DNA of 64,000 nucleotides from positions 519,180,686-519,244,685 of the forward strand of contig CM066037.1 of the NCBI GenBank assembly GCA_033557465.1, written 5' to 3'. This DNA comes from Ichthyophis bannanicus. Taxonomy: Eukaryota > Chordata > Amphibia > Gymnophiona > Ichthyophiidae. Below are positions 42,141 through 53,825 of this stretch, one piece after another (the first letter of the stretch is position 1; each line of letters begins with the position of its first letter). Position numbers and translations under genes: made by a program. Below the pieces are notes generated by a model. That model was not told the DNA's origin. It made no database searches and saw nothing but the letters and a program-made list of their open reading frames with translations.

Positions 42141-43920
42141 CACCGACTCCTGGGCATTAAAGGTGGTCGGGGAGAGTTACCTCCTCCATCTGAGCCAAGT
42201 ACCTCCACACTACTTCCCTGGAGAGCCCCTCAGGTCTCCCCTTCACCGGGATCTTCTTCTGAAGGAGTTGGCAAGTCTTCTTGAGGACCAAGCGTTGGAA
42301 CTGGTGCCCCATCACCTCAAGGGCAAGGGGTTCTACTCCAGGTATTTCCTTGTGCCAAAGAGGACAGGGGGCCTAAGGCCCATCCTCGACCTGCACAACC
42401 TTTACAAATTCCTGGTGAGGGAGAAGTTCAAGATGCTCTCCCTTGGAATATTGCTGCCCTACCTCTGCCAGGGAGACTGGCTATGCTCCTTAGACCTAAA
42501 GGATGCCTATACTCGCATCCTAATCCACACAAATCACAGGCAATATCTACGCTTTGTGGTGGGAGGAAATCATTTCTAATATAGGGTGCTTCCCTTTGGC
42601 CTAGCCTCGGCCCCCAGGGTATTCACAAAGTGTCTGGCAGTGGTCGCCACCTTTCTCAGGATATTTGTCTTCCCCTATCTCGACGACTGGCTCATCAAGG
42701 GCATTACAGCCCTCGAGGTGCAGCAGGCCATGACACGTACCACCCAGGTCGTGCAACACTTGCGCTTTTGTTATAAACTACCCCAAGTCGAACCTTTGCC
42801 CGACGCAAGGGCTGGAATTCATTGGGGCCAGAATCGACACCATTCAGTTGAGGGCCGCCTTGCCCGCAGACAGGGCAGCCAGGCTCATGGTGCTAGCCAG
42901 GGATATGCAGCACTGTCCCTCAGTGCCAGCCAGGCATCTTCTGTGCCTTCTTGGGCACATGGCCTCCACGGTGCATATCACTCCAGATGCCTGGCTCTAC
43001 ATGCAAACAGCACCGTGGTGCCTCTGGGACCAATTGGCCCAGGCCACGGGCCACCTCCAGGACAGTCCGAGTGACCCGCCAATTGGTAAAGTCCCTGATC
43101 TGGTGGCTGTCGCCCCAGCATCTGGAGACGGGCATGCCTTTCCAGACCCCCTACCACTCAAGGCTCCTCACCACAGATGCCTCTCTGCTGGGCTGGGGAG
43201 CCCATTGCAAGGGCTACTGCTCCCAGGACACTTTGTCCCCGGATGAGAGTGCTCAGCAGATCAACCTCCTGGAGCTGCGAGCCATTCATCTCGCACTGAA
43301 GGCTTTTCATCATTGCCTAGGCCACCGATCAGTCCTAGTTCAGACGGACAACCAGGTGGCCATGTTCTTTGTGAACAAGCAGGGAGGCATGGGGTCCCTT
43401 GCCCTCTGCCAGGAAGCCCTAGATCTGTGCTCTTAATGCAGTCCAATATGGCATCCTCCTCGGAGCAGTATACCTGCCGGGCCAGGACAGCTTGTTGGCC
43501 GACAGACTCAGCAGGTTTCTCCAGCCGCACGAGTGGCAGCTGGACCCAGGGGTAGCCAGCAGGCTTTTTCAGACCTGGGGGGAACCGGTGATGGACCTAT
43601 TTGCAAGTCCGGACAATCACCAGTTACCCTGCTTCTGCTCCCAGCAGCCTCACCCCCGCCAGGGTTGCCGCAGATGCCTTCCTGGTCTCTTGGTCAGAGG
43701 GACTTCTGTATGCTTTCCCTCCGACGCCACTGTTCAAGACTCTCCATGACAGGGCCTCAGTCATCTTGGTAGCTCTGAGGTGGCCCAGGCAGCCGTGGTT
43801 TCCACTGCTGCTACAGCTGGCGGTGGAGGACCCCATACCCCTGGGGTCTTCCCCCCCCCCCTACTCCTTTCCCAGGAGGGGGGCTCTTTCCTGCATCCCA
43901 ACCTCGCCTCCCTCTCGCTG
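42141..43920 (+). pseudogene. DIRS-F RT and RNase H
   Basis: RT from SYLLHLSQVPPHYFPGEP, with SLDLKDAYTRI, a TAA stop at 42577-42579 just before YRVLPFGLA, then YLDDWLI. A frameshift follows near 42760. RNase H has LLTTDASLLGWG, LLELRAIHLAL, QTDNQVAMFFVNKQGG and ADRLSRFLQPHEW, with a stop at 43434-43436 and shifts near 43700. Confidence 0.85.
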
Positions 43921-43924
43921 ACAG

Positions 43925-44980
43925 CATGGCTGCTGAGAGGGTGACTTTAGCCCCGCTCCACCTCCCTAGAGAGGTGGAGGATGTTCTGCTAGCCCTCACG
44001 CAAGGTGTCTACCAGACGGGCCTATGCCTTTAAGTGGCATAGGTTCACACTTTGGTGCACTGAGCGGGGAGCTGACCCCTTCTCTTGCCCGGTAGTCACA
44101 GTGTTGCAATACATGCTCCACCTCTCTCAGGCGGGGCTCAAGTCTAACTCTGTTAAGGTACACCTCAGTGCCCTAGCGGAGAACCACCATCGGGTCGACA
44201 GGAAGCCCCTCTTGGCCCATCCAGTGGTATCCCACTTCCTACGGGGCCTACTCCTGTCTAAGCCCCTGGTTCGCCCTCCGGCGACCGAATGGGATCTCAA
44301 TGTGGTGTTCGGGCAGCTCACCCTGCCACCATTCGAGCCCCTGGCTACTTGCCACCTTCGCTATCTGTCTTAGAAGGTGGTTTTCCTGGTCACACTCACT
44401 TCTGCCCGTAGGGTACGCGAGTTCCAGGCTCTCGTGGCTGAAGTGCCTAACACCAGGTTTTACAAGAATAGGGAGGTGCTTCACATGCATCCCAAATTCC
44501 TTCCAAAGGTGTTGTCCTCTTTCCACCTCAACCAGGAGGTGGTCCTCCCTACCTTTTTTCCCAGACCGCACGCCAGTCGGGCAGAGATGGTCCTCCATAC
44601 CTTGGACTGTAAGAGGGCCTTGTCTTTCTATATCCAACGCACTCAAGTCCACTGAAAAGCCTCTCAGCTTTTCGTTTTCTATGACCCCAGTAAGCTGGGG
44701 ACGCGGTGTCCCAGCGTATGCTGTCCACATGGGTGGCGGACTTTATTGCCTGGGCCTATGGGGTGGCGAGGCTTCCATTAGAAGGCTGGGTCATGCGCAC
44801 CGGGTCAGGGCTATGGCAACCTCAGTAGCCAACCTGCGTTCAGTCCCACTAGCAGACACCTGCTGGGCCGCCACCTGGTCTTCAGTCCAAATCTTCACAT
44901 CTCATTACTGTATGGATAGAGAGTCCCAATGGGATAGTGCCTTCGGCCAGGCCGTGCTCCATAACCTTTTTGGGATCTAG
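43925..44980 (+). pseudogene. DIRS-F tyrosine recombinase
   Basis: Shows RRAYAFKWHRFTLWC, then a TAG at 44371-44373 (LRYLS stop KVVF), SARRVREFQALV with the catalytic Arg, and further shifts near 44655. AHRVRAMA (HxxR) and SHYCMD (Tyr) occur in the last frame, ending TAG 44978-44980. All catalytic residues remain, but the frame is broken at least three times. Confidence 0.85.
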
Positions 44981-45146
44981 ACAACTCCTACCCTCCGACC
45001 CTTCTGTGTTCAGGCTACCGGAGTGCTAGTTCCATTGGATACAGGGGTCCTGTTTTGTCCGTCAATACGGACTTCATTGCTGCTGCTGTGGCTCTCCAGG
45101 AGGGAGCCCTTTTTTGGCTATAGGTTTTGGTAGCCTGTAGCTGGGG

Positions 45147-45507
45147 AGTCCCATATGTGAAGACTGACTTCCTGCTTGTTCCCGGAGAAAGCGTAGTTAC
45201 TTGCAACAGGTGTTCTCCGGGGACAGCAGGAATCGTTCCTCACAGCCCTCCCTCCCTCCTCCCCTTGGAGTTGCAGTCATAAAATCTTTATTTGTTTTTG
45301 CAATTTTTTAGCTGTGTCATCTGACTGAGCAAGATGGCACCCTTGGGCAGGAAGGGGACCAAGCATGCGTGGTAGATATCCCAAAGGCTTTCTTTGAAAG
45401 CTGGGGATTTGCTCCGTGCAAGCTCCGTCGGTGCCGACTTCACCCATATGTGAGGACTGATTTCTGCTGTCCCGGAGAACACTTGTTACAGATGAGTAAC
45501 TACGTTT
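45147..45507 (+). repeat. DIRS-F internal complementary region (45147-45243) and right terminal repeat
   Basis: The joint GGAGAAAGCGTAG has AAA at 45188-45190. The terminal repeat includes ACTGAGCAAGATGG and the near-palindrome GTCGGTGCCGAC, and ends at the T run 45505-45510. Confidence 0.85.
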
Positions 45508-46658
45508 TTTCAATGCAGACCTGAAGGGGTGGTAGGAAGTTTCCAGATGCAGGTAAGGGAGCAGGTTGTTCCAGAAGTGAGGGGGCACAAAAATAGAAGG
45601 CGGAGGACCAAGTGGAGTGAGCGAGCACAGGTAGTGGAAGGAAGATAGAGGCAGTTCACATGACTAGTGCGAAGAGATCAAGAAGGAAAGACCAGACAGA
45701 GAAGGGAGGAGAGAGAGAGTGGTAGGCCAGAAAGTAGAATCAGGTGAAGAAGAGTGAGGATCTTAAAGTGAACATTAGAGATGGGCAACCAGTGATGCTG
45801 GAGAAAGAGAGGGGTGATGTTATACTTGGAGGCATGAGCAAGGAGGCAAAGGGCAGTATTTTGTAGTGTTTTCAGGCGATGGATTTCATATTCTGGAAGA
45901 CGGACATAAACAATATTACAGTAGTCAATACGAGTGATTAGGAAAGAATGAGCAGTGAGGGCCTATGTGGTAAGAAGTGAGCAATGCAAAAAATGATTTT
46001 TGAACGATTTAACTAATATGGTTGTTGAAAAAAAGGGCAGAATCTAAAATGACACCCAGGTATTAAGGACATGGAATAGGACAAGAGGGGTGGTGCCCAA
46101 GAGGGGCTGACAAGACGGAGGGGGGAGGGAGTCAGTGAACCAAAGTACCACTGTTTTGTGAGGGTTGAGTTTTAAAAGATGATCGGACAACCAGGTGGAC
46201 ACTCGCGAGAGACAGTGATTGACACTTGATAGGTCAGGGAAGCATGAGGTGTACCAGAGGAGAAGGATATCATAGGTGTAATATTGGGCAGTGATACTAG
46301 CATCGTGCATCGGTGAGGCGAGGGGTGTAAGGAAAATGTTGAACAATAAGAGCGAGGATGGAACTTTGTGGGACACCACAAGTGAAAGGGAATGAGGGAG
46401 AGAGCGAGGAAGAGTGAGAGACTTGGAAGGAATGACTAGAAAGAGAAGAGGAGAACCAGTGCAGAACAGTGCCATGCAGGCTAATATTGTGCAGACTGGT
46501 GCACAGAAGAGCGTGGTCGACAAGATAAATGCAGAAGAGAGATGCAGTGAGATAGCCAGAGTGTAGTTGCCTTGGTTGAAAGAGTGATGGATGTTTAGAA
46601 CAGAGATCAGGATAGTTTTGGTACTGTGATGATCATAATTGTTGCATTTCCTTTTCAA
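45508..46658 (-). mobile_element. L2-like LINE (minus strand), RT and C-terminal part, decayed
   Basis: On the minus strand 46658-46044 shows VVSHKVPSSLLLFNIFLTPLA, matching the L2 block around PQGSVLSPLLFNIYLSPLA, and STWLSDHLLKLNPHKT. From 46040 to 45511 come RIDYCNIVYVRLPEYEIHRL, HWLPISNVHFKIL and CPLTSGT, then FRSALK, which resumes past DIRS-F. Frameshifts and stops are numerous. Confidence 0.75.
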
Positions 46659-46667
46659 AATCTCAGG

Positions 46668-47200
46668 TGAACATAAGAGATGCCATACTGGGTCAGACCA
46701 AAGTCCATCAAGCCCAGTATCCTGTTTCTAACAGTAGCCAATCCAGGTCACAAGTACCTAGCAGTTTCACAAAAAGACATACAGGTTCCACAATGCTTGT
46801 ATTGGAGCAAGAAGTGGATTTCCCGTGTCCTCTTTAATAATGGTTTATGGACCTTTCCTCCAGGAACTTGTCCAAACCTTTTTTAAACCCAGCTACACTA
46901 ACAGCTTTTACTACATCCTCCGATAACGAATTCCAGAATTTGATTACGGGTTGAGTGAACAAATATTTTCTCTTATTGGTCTTAAACTGGTTACACTGTA
47001 GCTTCATTGCATGTTCCTTAGTATTTCTACTTTTTGATGGCATAAACCAACAATCTACGTTTACCTGTTACACTCCATGATAGAGTGGAGTGTAACAGGT
47101 AAACACTTAATGTATAGACCTCTATCATATCCCCCCTCAGCCATCTCTCTTCCAGGTTGAAGAACCCTAACCACCTCATAGGGGTATCCTTCCATCCCCT
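46668..47200 (-). mobile_element. CR1-like LINE (minus strand), C-terminal ORF2 and 3' end
   Basis: The minus-strand frame ends with KRKYLFTQPVIKFWNSLSED, then a 3' UTR ending GACCCAGTATGGCATCTC. That tail type is also seen at 17433-17536 and 54770-54937. A 19-bp perfect inverted repeat interrupts the coding part at 47059-47104. Confidence 0.75.
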
Positions 47201-47280
47201 TTACCGTTTTGGGGGGAAGGGTTCCATCCTCTTTACCAGGTGGGGAGAGATTGCACAAGGCTGAAGATTTGCCTAGATGG

Positions 47281-47472
47281 TGATTCTCAACCCAGTTCTT
47301 TGAGCATAGCCAGCCAGTCGGGTTTTCAGGATTTCCACAATGAATATGTATGAGATAGATTTGCATGCACTACCTTCTTTGTCTGCAAATTTCTCTCATG
47401 TATATTGATTGTGGATATCCTGAAAACATGACTGGTTAAGTGTGCTCTGAGGACTTGGTTAAGAAGCACTGG
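47281..47472. repeat. Hairpin repeat, copy 2
   Basis: The left arm holds TTCTCAACCCAG, GTCGGGTTTTCAGG and TCCACAATGAATATG. The right arm is its inverse (ATTGTGGATATCCTGAAAAC, GAGGACTTGGTTAAGAA). Same family as 6624-6815. Confidence 0.75.
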
Positions 47473-47560
47473 CCTAGGGCACCCAGTACCATTGCATCAG
47501 CCCTGCATAAGTCCCAGCAAACTGGTGAATTTGCCAGCACCTGTGTTTAAGATAGTAGCG

Positions 47561-47756
47561 TAGTATATGATGGTAGATAAAGATCAGTATGGTCTATCTA
47601 GTCTGTCTAATAAGGTGACTAGAGTGGTTGTAACTTCTGCTACGCACAGGCATAGAGGAGGGTGATCTGCACAGAGAAGCAGTTACAACCACATTAGCCA
47701 CCTTACTGGGTAGACTAGTTGGACCATACTGGTCTTTATCTGCCGTCGTATACTAT
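47561..47756. repeat. Two CR1-type 3' tails in inverted orientation
   Basis: 47561-47637 is the inverse of 47681-47756. The right arm (GTAGACTAGTTGGACCATAC then TGGTCTTTATCTGCCGTC) matches the 3' tail of the CR1 at about 12365-12425. A 43-base spacer separates the arms. Confidence 0.8.
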
Positions 47757-47854
47757 ATTACTGTTACACAGGCATAAGCAGAGCTGGCCTCCGAGTTGGT
47801 TCGAGGTGTTGGCACCCTAAGCAGACCTTAAGCTTTACATACATACCCTCAGCT

Positions 47855-48895
47855 GTCAAAATGTATGCTGCTGATATCATGTTGTACAGTCCATGCCACA
47901 CCAAGCAACCCATCGTACACACGGATACGAGAATGCTTTGCTGACATCTCCTGCTGATTGACAGCCAACAACCTCAATCAATTACAAGAAGCCTTATTCA
48001 TCATGAGAGACAATACATTCACCCCCCCCCCCCACCCACCATATCAATGAACAACATCCAAATAAATGTAAGTCAAGAACTTAAATACCTAGGCATTGTC
48101 ATTGACCAAAACTTCTCCTTCAAGACACAAATAGCAGCTACAGCCAAACCATATTCTACAAATTCAGGACTTTACAACCCCTCCAGCCCATCCTTGATTC
48201 ATCAGATTTTCACTCAGCCCTCCAAGCCTTAATCCTTCCTCATGCCATCTACTGTAACACATTCTATCATGATCTCCCACAATCCACCCTCCTTCCATTA
48301 CAAACGGCCCTCCACACTGCTGCATGCATCATACAAGGAGCATCCAAGTTTGACAGAATCACTCCTATACTTAACTCCACTGGCTACCTCTCCCCAATAG
48401 AATCACATACAAAACCCTACTACTAATACACAAAGGCTCCACTGCACCCCTGCCATCTATCTGCAAACCCCTCTTCAACCCCAACAGGCCCCAAAGACTC
48501 TCCACGACCCACAAACTCAATATACTACACTCCAGAACATAGCACTCACAGCAAACCTGCCACAGAGCCTTCAAACTATATGCACTTTCCCTCTGGAACA
48601 CACTCCCAAGCCCTATAAGAAATATCTCTGATCTCCATTCCTTCCACAAACACCTCAAAACCTTCTTGTTCTCCAAGCACTTCAACTCCAAACCAGGAAC
48701 ATACTGAACCCCCTCTGTAAATGTACCCACCAAAACTGTTGATAATATAGCGCTACCTGTTACTTATTTATAGTTACAATGTTCCTTGTACATAGTTGAC
48801 TGTTACATGTAATTTGAATCTTTCTGTTCAATGTAAACCGCTTTGACCCGGTGAAAAGAGATATGTAAGTTCTGCTAGATAAATAAATAAATAAA
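47855..48895 (+). mobile_element. L2-like LINE, 3' part
   Basis: KMYAADIMLYSPC (a YADD-type RT box with one change), then ELKYLGIVIDQNFSFKTQI. In shifted frames come ALHTAACIIQGASKFDRITP, then LYALSLWNTLPSPIR and HKHLKTFLFSKHF. The 3' UTR has AATGTAAACCGCTTTGACCC and ends in repeated TAAA. Confidence 0.8.
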
Positions 48896-49029
48896 ATTGT
48901 TTAGCTTCGCATACCCTGCTCTTTGCTGCTTCACTCCCACCCCCACCCCCTCCCAAGTAGTTGCCACCCTAGTTGACTGCTGAGTTTGCCTAATGGATGA
49001 GACAGCCCTGGGCACAAGGAACAATTTTA

Positions 49030-50423
49030 TCAAATCATCAAGACCCGTCTCCTCACAGCTTGGAGATTAAAAGATTGACTTTGATTTCCTTAAATCTGCT
49101 CATAACATTGCTAATATAATTCTGGCTTCCAGGAAGGGGACTCCACTAGAAGGGCATATGGTTTTAGAAGGGAGTAGGTTTGCTGTTTGGTGTGATGGTA
49201 AGGCCCCAGATCCCTTTTGCTATCCCACACAAAAACTGCTTGAATTCTTTCTACCTCTTTTGAGTCCGGTCTAAAGACCATTAGTGTTCACATTAGTGTA
49301 GTTGGTGCATATCACCAACATGTACAAGGTAAACCCATCTCTGTAGAGCCTTTAGTGTTTGATTTATATGGGGCTTGCTTCCAGTGAAGCCCTTCCATCA
49401 AGCTACCTGCTGTGTCTTAAGACCTCAACATGCTTTTGACCCAACTGATGGAAGCTGCCTGCGATCTAAAGTACCTGATCTGGAAGGTTTTGTTGTTGGC
49501 GGTGGTACTTCAGCTTGCAAGGTTAGTTAGCAGGCCTGTAACCAATACACCTTATGTAAAATTTTATAATAGTTGTTCAGTGCATGCACCCAAAGTTCCT
49601 TCCTAAGACAGTCTGAGTTTCACCTTAATCAGGCAGTAGTCCTACCAACATTTTTCCTTTAGCCTCATTCCCATAAAGGTGAAAGTGCTTTACAGCCTCT
49701 GGATTTCAAGTGAGCCTTAGCTTTCTATTTGGAGTGGACTAAAGCCCTTAAATTCCACCCAACTTTATCTTTTGATCCCTACAGCTGGGAGCTGTTGTTA
49801 CCAAATGCACACCATCCAGTTAGCTAGCAGACTAAATTTCTTTCACTTATGCATAAGCAAGTTTGACTCTTGAGATTCATAATGTTCAAACTATAGTAGC
49901 GTCGGTGGCTCACTTGAGATGAGCCTTCATTGAAGAAATTTTCATGGCCGAAACCTAGGATGCTTCTATGAATTTTTATCTCACTACTGTCTAGAAAGGG
50001 TCTCCAGTGGCAACAATGGGTTTGGCAGTCTGTCCTCAAGAATCTCTTTGGGGGTTAGAATCCAACTCCTCCCCTCCCCTCGCCCATCTTTATTCCATTC
50101 TAGGTTGCCTCAAAAAATGTTTTCAAGGTGGCTTTAGTTGTCACCAAAAAAATTGCCTGTTGTGACACATTTGTTTAATTGTCCCCTTTTTTGAGGCATT
50201 CAGTAGCTAGGGAGTCCCAAGAGTGAGGACTTAATATTCTGCTTGTCCATGGACAGAAGGATATAAGTCGTACATACCCACCCACCTTAAAGGAGTTGAA
50301 TGCTACTCTCATAGCTTAATTTAAAACGGAGGTGGTCCAGCATGATAGAGATATGCAGGAAGTGGTGCATATACATGGTGAGCTACTCAAAACCTTTGGG
50401 AATATCCAAAGCTGGAGTAGCTA
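49030..50423 (+). pseudogene. Old DIRS-H, decayed tyrosine recombinase, ICR and part of right terminal repeat (host of DIRS-G)
   Basis: Recombinase remnants with many stops: FHLNQAVVLPTFF at about 49620, ALAFYLEWTKAL at about 49715 and SVLKNLFG at the end near 50040. After it, GGGAGTCCCAAGAGTGAGGAC and CTGCTTGTCCATGGAC mark the ICR at 50212-50260. From about 50330 the diverged right repeat is cut by DIRS-G at 50424. Confidence 0.7.
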
Positions 50424-52157
50424 TTCTCCAGGAACAAGCAGGAAGTCAGTCCTCACATATGGGTGACGGCGCCGACGGAGCCCTCGTGCGGAGCAATTCC
50501 CCAGCTTTCAAAGAAAGCCTTTGGGATTGCATCGCGCATGTGCGGTCCCCTTCCCACCCAAGAATGTCATCTTGCTCAGTCTCCCTTTTTCCGCAGAGCC
50601 CAACGGACGTGGTCCAAATTCCCTCATGGAAAAAGTGCGTCAAATCTTCAGAAGATTCGGTTCTTTGACTGCCTCGGTTCAGTACACTGGTATCGAATCT
50701 GGTCCCTAGTTTTCAATTTTTGTCCTTCGTGACTAGCGTTCACGCTTCTTATCTTTTTCACTGGCAGCCTGATCGTTTGACCTCGCAGGGGCCCTTTTTC
50801 CCCCGATGGCTGCCAGCGGGTTTAAAAAGTGTAATCGGTGTAAAAAGTTAATGTCCCTCACCGACACACATGACTGCTGTCTCCAATGCCTCGAGGCCGA
50901 CCATGACCCGGTGGCCTGTGGCTCGTGCGGCAAGATGTATTCTAAGGCACTTAGAAGTAGGCAGCAGCAGCGTGAGAGGATTTTCTCAAAATCTGCATCC
51001 ACCCGGGTCAGGACCTTGTCAGAAGCCTTGACGTCTTGGGAGCTTTCGGACTCCGAGCACCGTTGGGGGTCTTCTGAGCGGGGGTCTCCCTCCAGGGAAC
51101 ACCGGAGGAAGAAAAAACTAACGAGGGCGGCGGCGTTGGAAGCCTCTGATAGGCCTGGTTCCTCGTGGGCCAGGTCTCGGAGTCCTGACTGCTGCCCCGG
51201 GTCCTCGGAGTCAGAGCCGCAGCGGCCTGCCCCAAGGTACCTCACACGGAGCCGGAGTCGCTGAGGAAGGTAAATATTGTTGTCCTCGTGGACTCCTCTG
51301 GGAGAACTGGCAGCGGGCCCGATGGTGTCTGGACCCAAGCCAGAGGCTGCGGAGCCTTCTGGACTCGGTCCCAGAATGGCGGCCTTCGAACGCAGCATGT
51401 CTGCCTTCATGGAGCAGAGGCGGGCACTGATGGCCGGTCTCACGACCACCGGGACCTTGACGTCCAAGTCGACCTTGGAGGCCGAGCCGATCCTCGAAGC
51501 TCTTCGAGCTCGAGTCGATCCTCGGCCGAGGTCTCTCTCGACCTCCCATTTGGGACTGAGGTCGTCGACACTGGTGCCATCGGCGTCGGGGCGTTCGAGA
51601 CCGAAGCCCTCACGGCCAGAGCCCATCGATTCCTCCTCGGAGGACTTGGCCTGGGAGACGGAGGATGAAGACTCCCCTGGCACCCACCGGACCTGGTGTG
51701 TTCCATCGGACTCGCTGGGGTCCGAGCCGTGGAGAAGGTCCCCTCTGGTGGATACCTGGTTCTCGGAGTTTGTTAGGGACATGGCCAAGGCCTTGGCATT
51801 CCCGGCAGACACCGAGGAGGAGCCTTGAGCCGAAGAACTCGATGCCCTGCAATATGATTTTCCCCCAAAGGAAGCCCTTATGGTACTGGTTCTTTCGATG
51901 TTGGAACGGCTGTTATTCCATATGTGGGAATCACCGGCCTCGATGCCGGTGCTCAGCAGGCGGGTCGATTCCATTTATCGGGTCCGCAAGAATCCTGGCT
52001 TCCAGAAGGCACAGCTGCCGCATAACTCCATGGTTGTGGAATCAGCCATGCAGAGGTTCAAGAGCTAGAAAATGCACTCCTCGGTGCCTCCCGGTAGGGA
52101 AGCCTGGAAGCTGGACACCCTCAGCAGAAAGTGCTACCAGGGCTCGATGCTGCCCTG

Positions 52158-53618
52158 TGTCATGCCCTCATAGCCCTATCGGTAGGAACCGGTATTGCTG
52201 GGCTCCCTGAGGGTGGTAGTTGTGCCTTCCTTCGGACAAATCACAGAACAAGTTTAATTCTACGTTTAGGGTTTTATTCCCCGTCCCTTGAGGTTTCTTT
52301 TCCTTTTTGGCAACACAAAATAAGAGCCAACTTTGGCATATAACAAAAGACAAATGGTTAACAAAAATAGCTTACTTCAGCTTCAAACATCAAACAAAGA
52401 AATGAATAAACAGCCTTACTATCCTATGTAGGCTTTTCCTTTTGTTTGCAGATAGCACAGCTTACGTCTGCTGTTTGTAAGAGAGTGAGAGCAATTAGCA
52501 CATAAGTTACAGCACTGGTACTTTGGTTATAATCAAGTAATTTATCTCAGAGAAAACTCCTGGTCACTCACAGTTAAAGAACAATCCATCGGTTCAGGAA
52601 CCACGGACACCTCTGAACTCTCACATTCCATCAATTCTTGTTCACCTGTATTTATGCTCTTAATATCAGCTGTTGGATAAGGGTACAACTGGCTTGCTTC
52701 GTCACACAGGAAGTTTCTTTCTCCCTCTGAGCTAATGCCTCTCTGGGTAAAACCATATGGCTTTGAGTTGAGCTTGTCAGGGCTCTGCCCCTGCTGGTAA
52801 CCCAGTAGATAACTCAAATCCTTGTTTGGTTTGTTAGTAGAGTAATTACGGTAGGCTCTGTGCCTGCTCAGGTCTAGCTCAGCTGACCTAGATTGCAAAG
52901 CTTTAGACGGAACTTTACTAGAAGCTGGGAGCTCACAATCACTAGGGAAATCTTCAGCTTTTTCTGGTAAGGAAATCTCTCTTCTCCTAGGGTTTCTGTA
53001 ACCAGGGGAAAAGTTATTCTCAGCCTCTATATAGCTTGTCTTTGTGTGGCTATTTCTATGACTCCAGGGTTTTACCCTCTCAGATAGCAAATAGCCTCTA
53101 CTTTTATTTCTTGCACTGGTACCTGCTATGGCAGTCTTCCCACGTTTCTCTGGTCTTCCCGGCACATACACGCTATCAGGCTGCTGACTTCCAAGCGTTT
53201 CATTCAGGCCTCTGGCTTCCCTCAGACCATTATGCTGGCTCCCTTGTTGCTCCGATAACACATTCTCACTCTCTTTCTCTCTTTCATACCAACTCCGTGC
53301 TCTCCACGGCTTCAGCTGTGTTCGCCACGGTCTCTCTGGTTGTGACCCTTGTTGCCTCAACTCCTCTCTCCTTCTAACTGTTTGGGAGCATATTTTATCC
53401 TCGTGTCTCCTGGCTCCACCTCCACCCAGCTGATCCCTATTAGGCAAAGCACATTTCCTTTCTTTGCTACCTGGGTGTGTCTTCATTGGCCTTGTGCACG
53501 TGTGCCTGGGTTGTCTATAGCAACCTTCTGACATTACTTTGTTTACCCTGTCATTTTTCCTCTGATCATTCGTGCTGATCTCCATTTTCTCGGGCTGCCC
53601 TAGGTCTACCTTGTGACA
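52158..53618 (-). mobile_element. Solo long terminal repeat (1,461 bp) in DIRS-G gag
   Basis: The ends are TGTCA...TGACA with a 4-bp target duplication CCTG (52154-52157 and 53619-53622). Removing it restores the gag reading CYQGSMLPCRVQTYQLY, aligning without gap to element F. The minus orientation is suggested by AATAAA on that strand near 52275, about 115 bases before the end. No second LTR or internal region is present, so this is the product of LTR-LTR recombination. The superfamily is uncertain (Gypsy-like or ERV-like). Confidence 0.85.
52542..53585 (-). CDS. Unidentified 347-codon open frame inside the solo LTR
   Basis: ATG at 53585-53583 (MEISTNDQRK...) to TAA at 52544-52542, uninterrupted. 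The product is hydrophilic, rich in Ser, Arg, Glu and Gln, with few hydrophobic stretches and a C-terminal part with PEPMDCSL. I do not recognise a domain. An open frame this long in a solo LTR is unexpected by chance at this GC level but could be fortuitous. It could also be a coding exon captured in an LTR. The frame extends 17 codons further upstream into DIRS-G, which cannot be original. Confidence 0.4.
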   Translation of the reverse strand: MEISTNDQRKNDRVNKVMSEGCYRQPRHTCTRPMKTHPGSKERKCALPNRDQLGGGGARRHEDKICSQTVRRREELRQQGSQPERPWRTQLKPWRARSWYEREKESENVLSEQQGSQHNGLREARGLNETLGSQQPDSVYVPGRPEKRGKTAIAGTSARNKSRGYLLSERVKPWSHRNSHTKTSYIEAENNFSPGYRNPRRREISLPEKAEDFPSDCELPASSKVPSKALQSRSAELDLSRHRAYRNYSTNKPNKDLSYLLGYQQGQSPDKLNSKPYGFTQRGISSEGERNFLCDEASQLYPYPTADIKSINTGEQELMECESSEVSVVPEPMDCSLTVSDQEFSLR

Positions 53619-53825
53619 CCTGCCGTGTCCAAACATACCAGCTGTACATGGGCATGTATTTAAGGGGCCTGGTAAAGGAGATTGCCGGGTTCTCAGCTGG
53701 CCTCTCCGAGGAACCTTTGCAGAGATTCAAGGCCTTGTCCACGGGGATTCGAGAGTACTCAAAGTTCATGTCTCTAGCAACCTTTGACGGCTTCAAGGCT
53801 TTGGCCTGGGTAGCTGCGGCCGGCA

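Larger units (their letters stand above)
39755..45507 (+). mobile_element. DIRS-F, full-length but mutated, inserted in an L2 LINE
   Basis: The left end is CTCCGGGAACAAGCAGG and the right end GATGAGTAACTACG followed by T's. Gag, RT, RNase H, recombinase, ICR and right repeat all follow in order. The ICR joint GGAGAAAGCGTAG predicts a TTT joint. The right border has six T's and the left only one, so two T's seem lost on the left. Host L2 reading is restored on removal. Confidence 0.88.
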
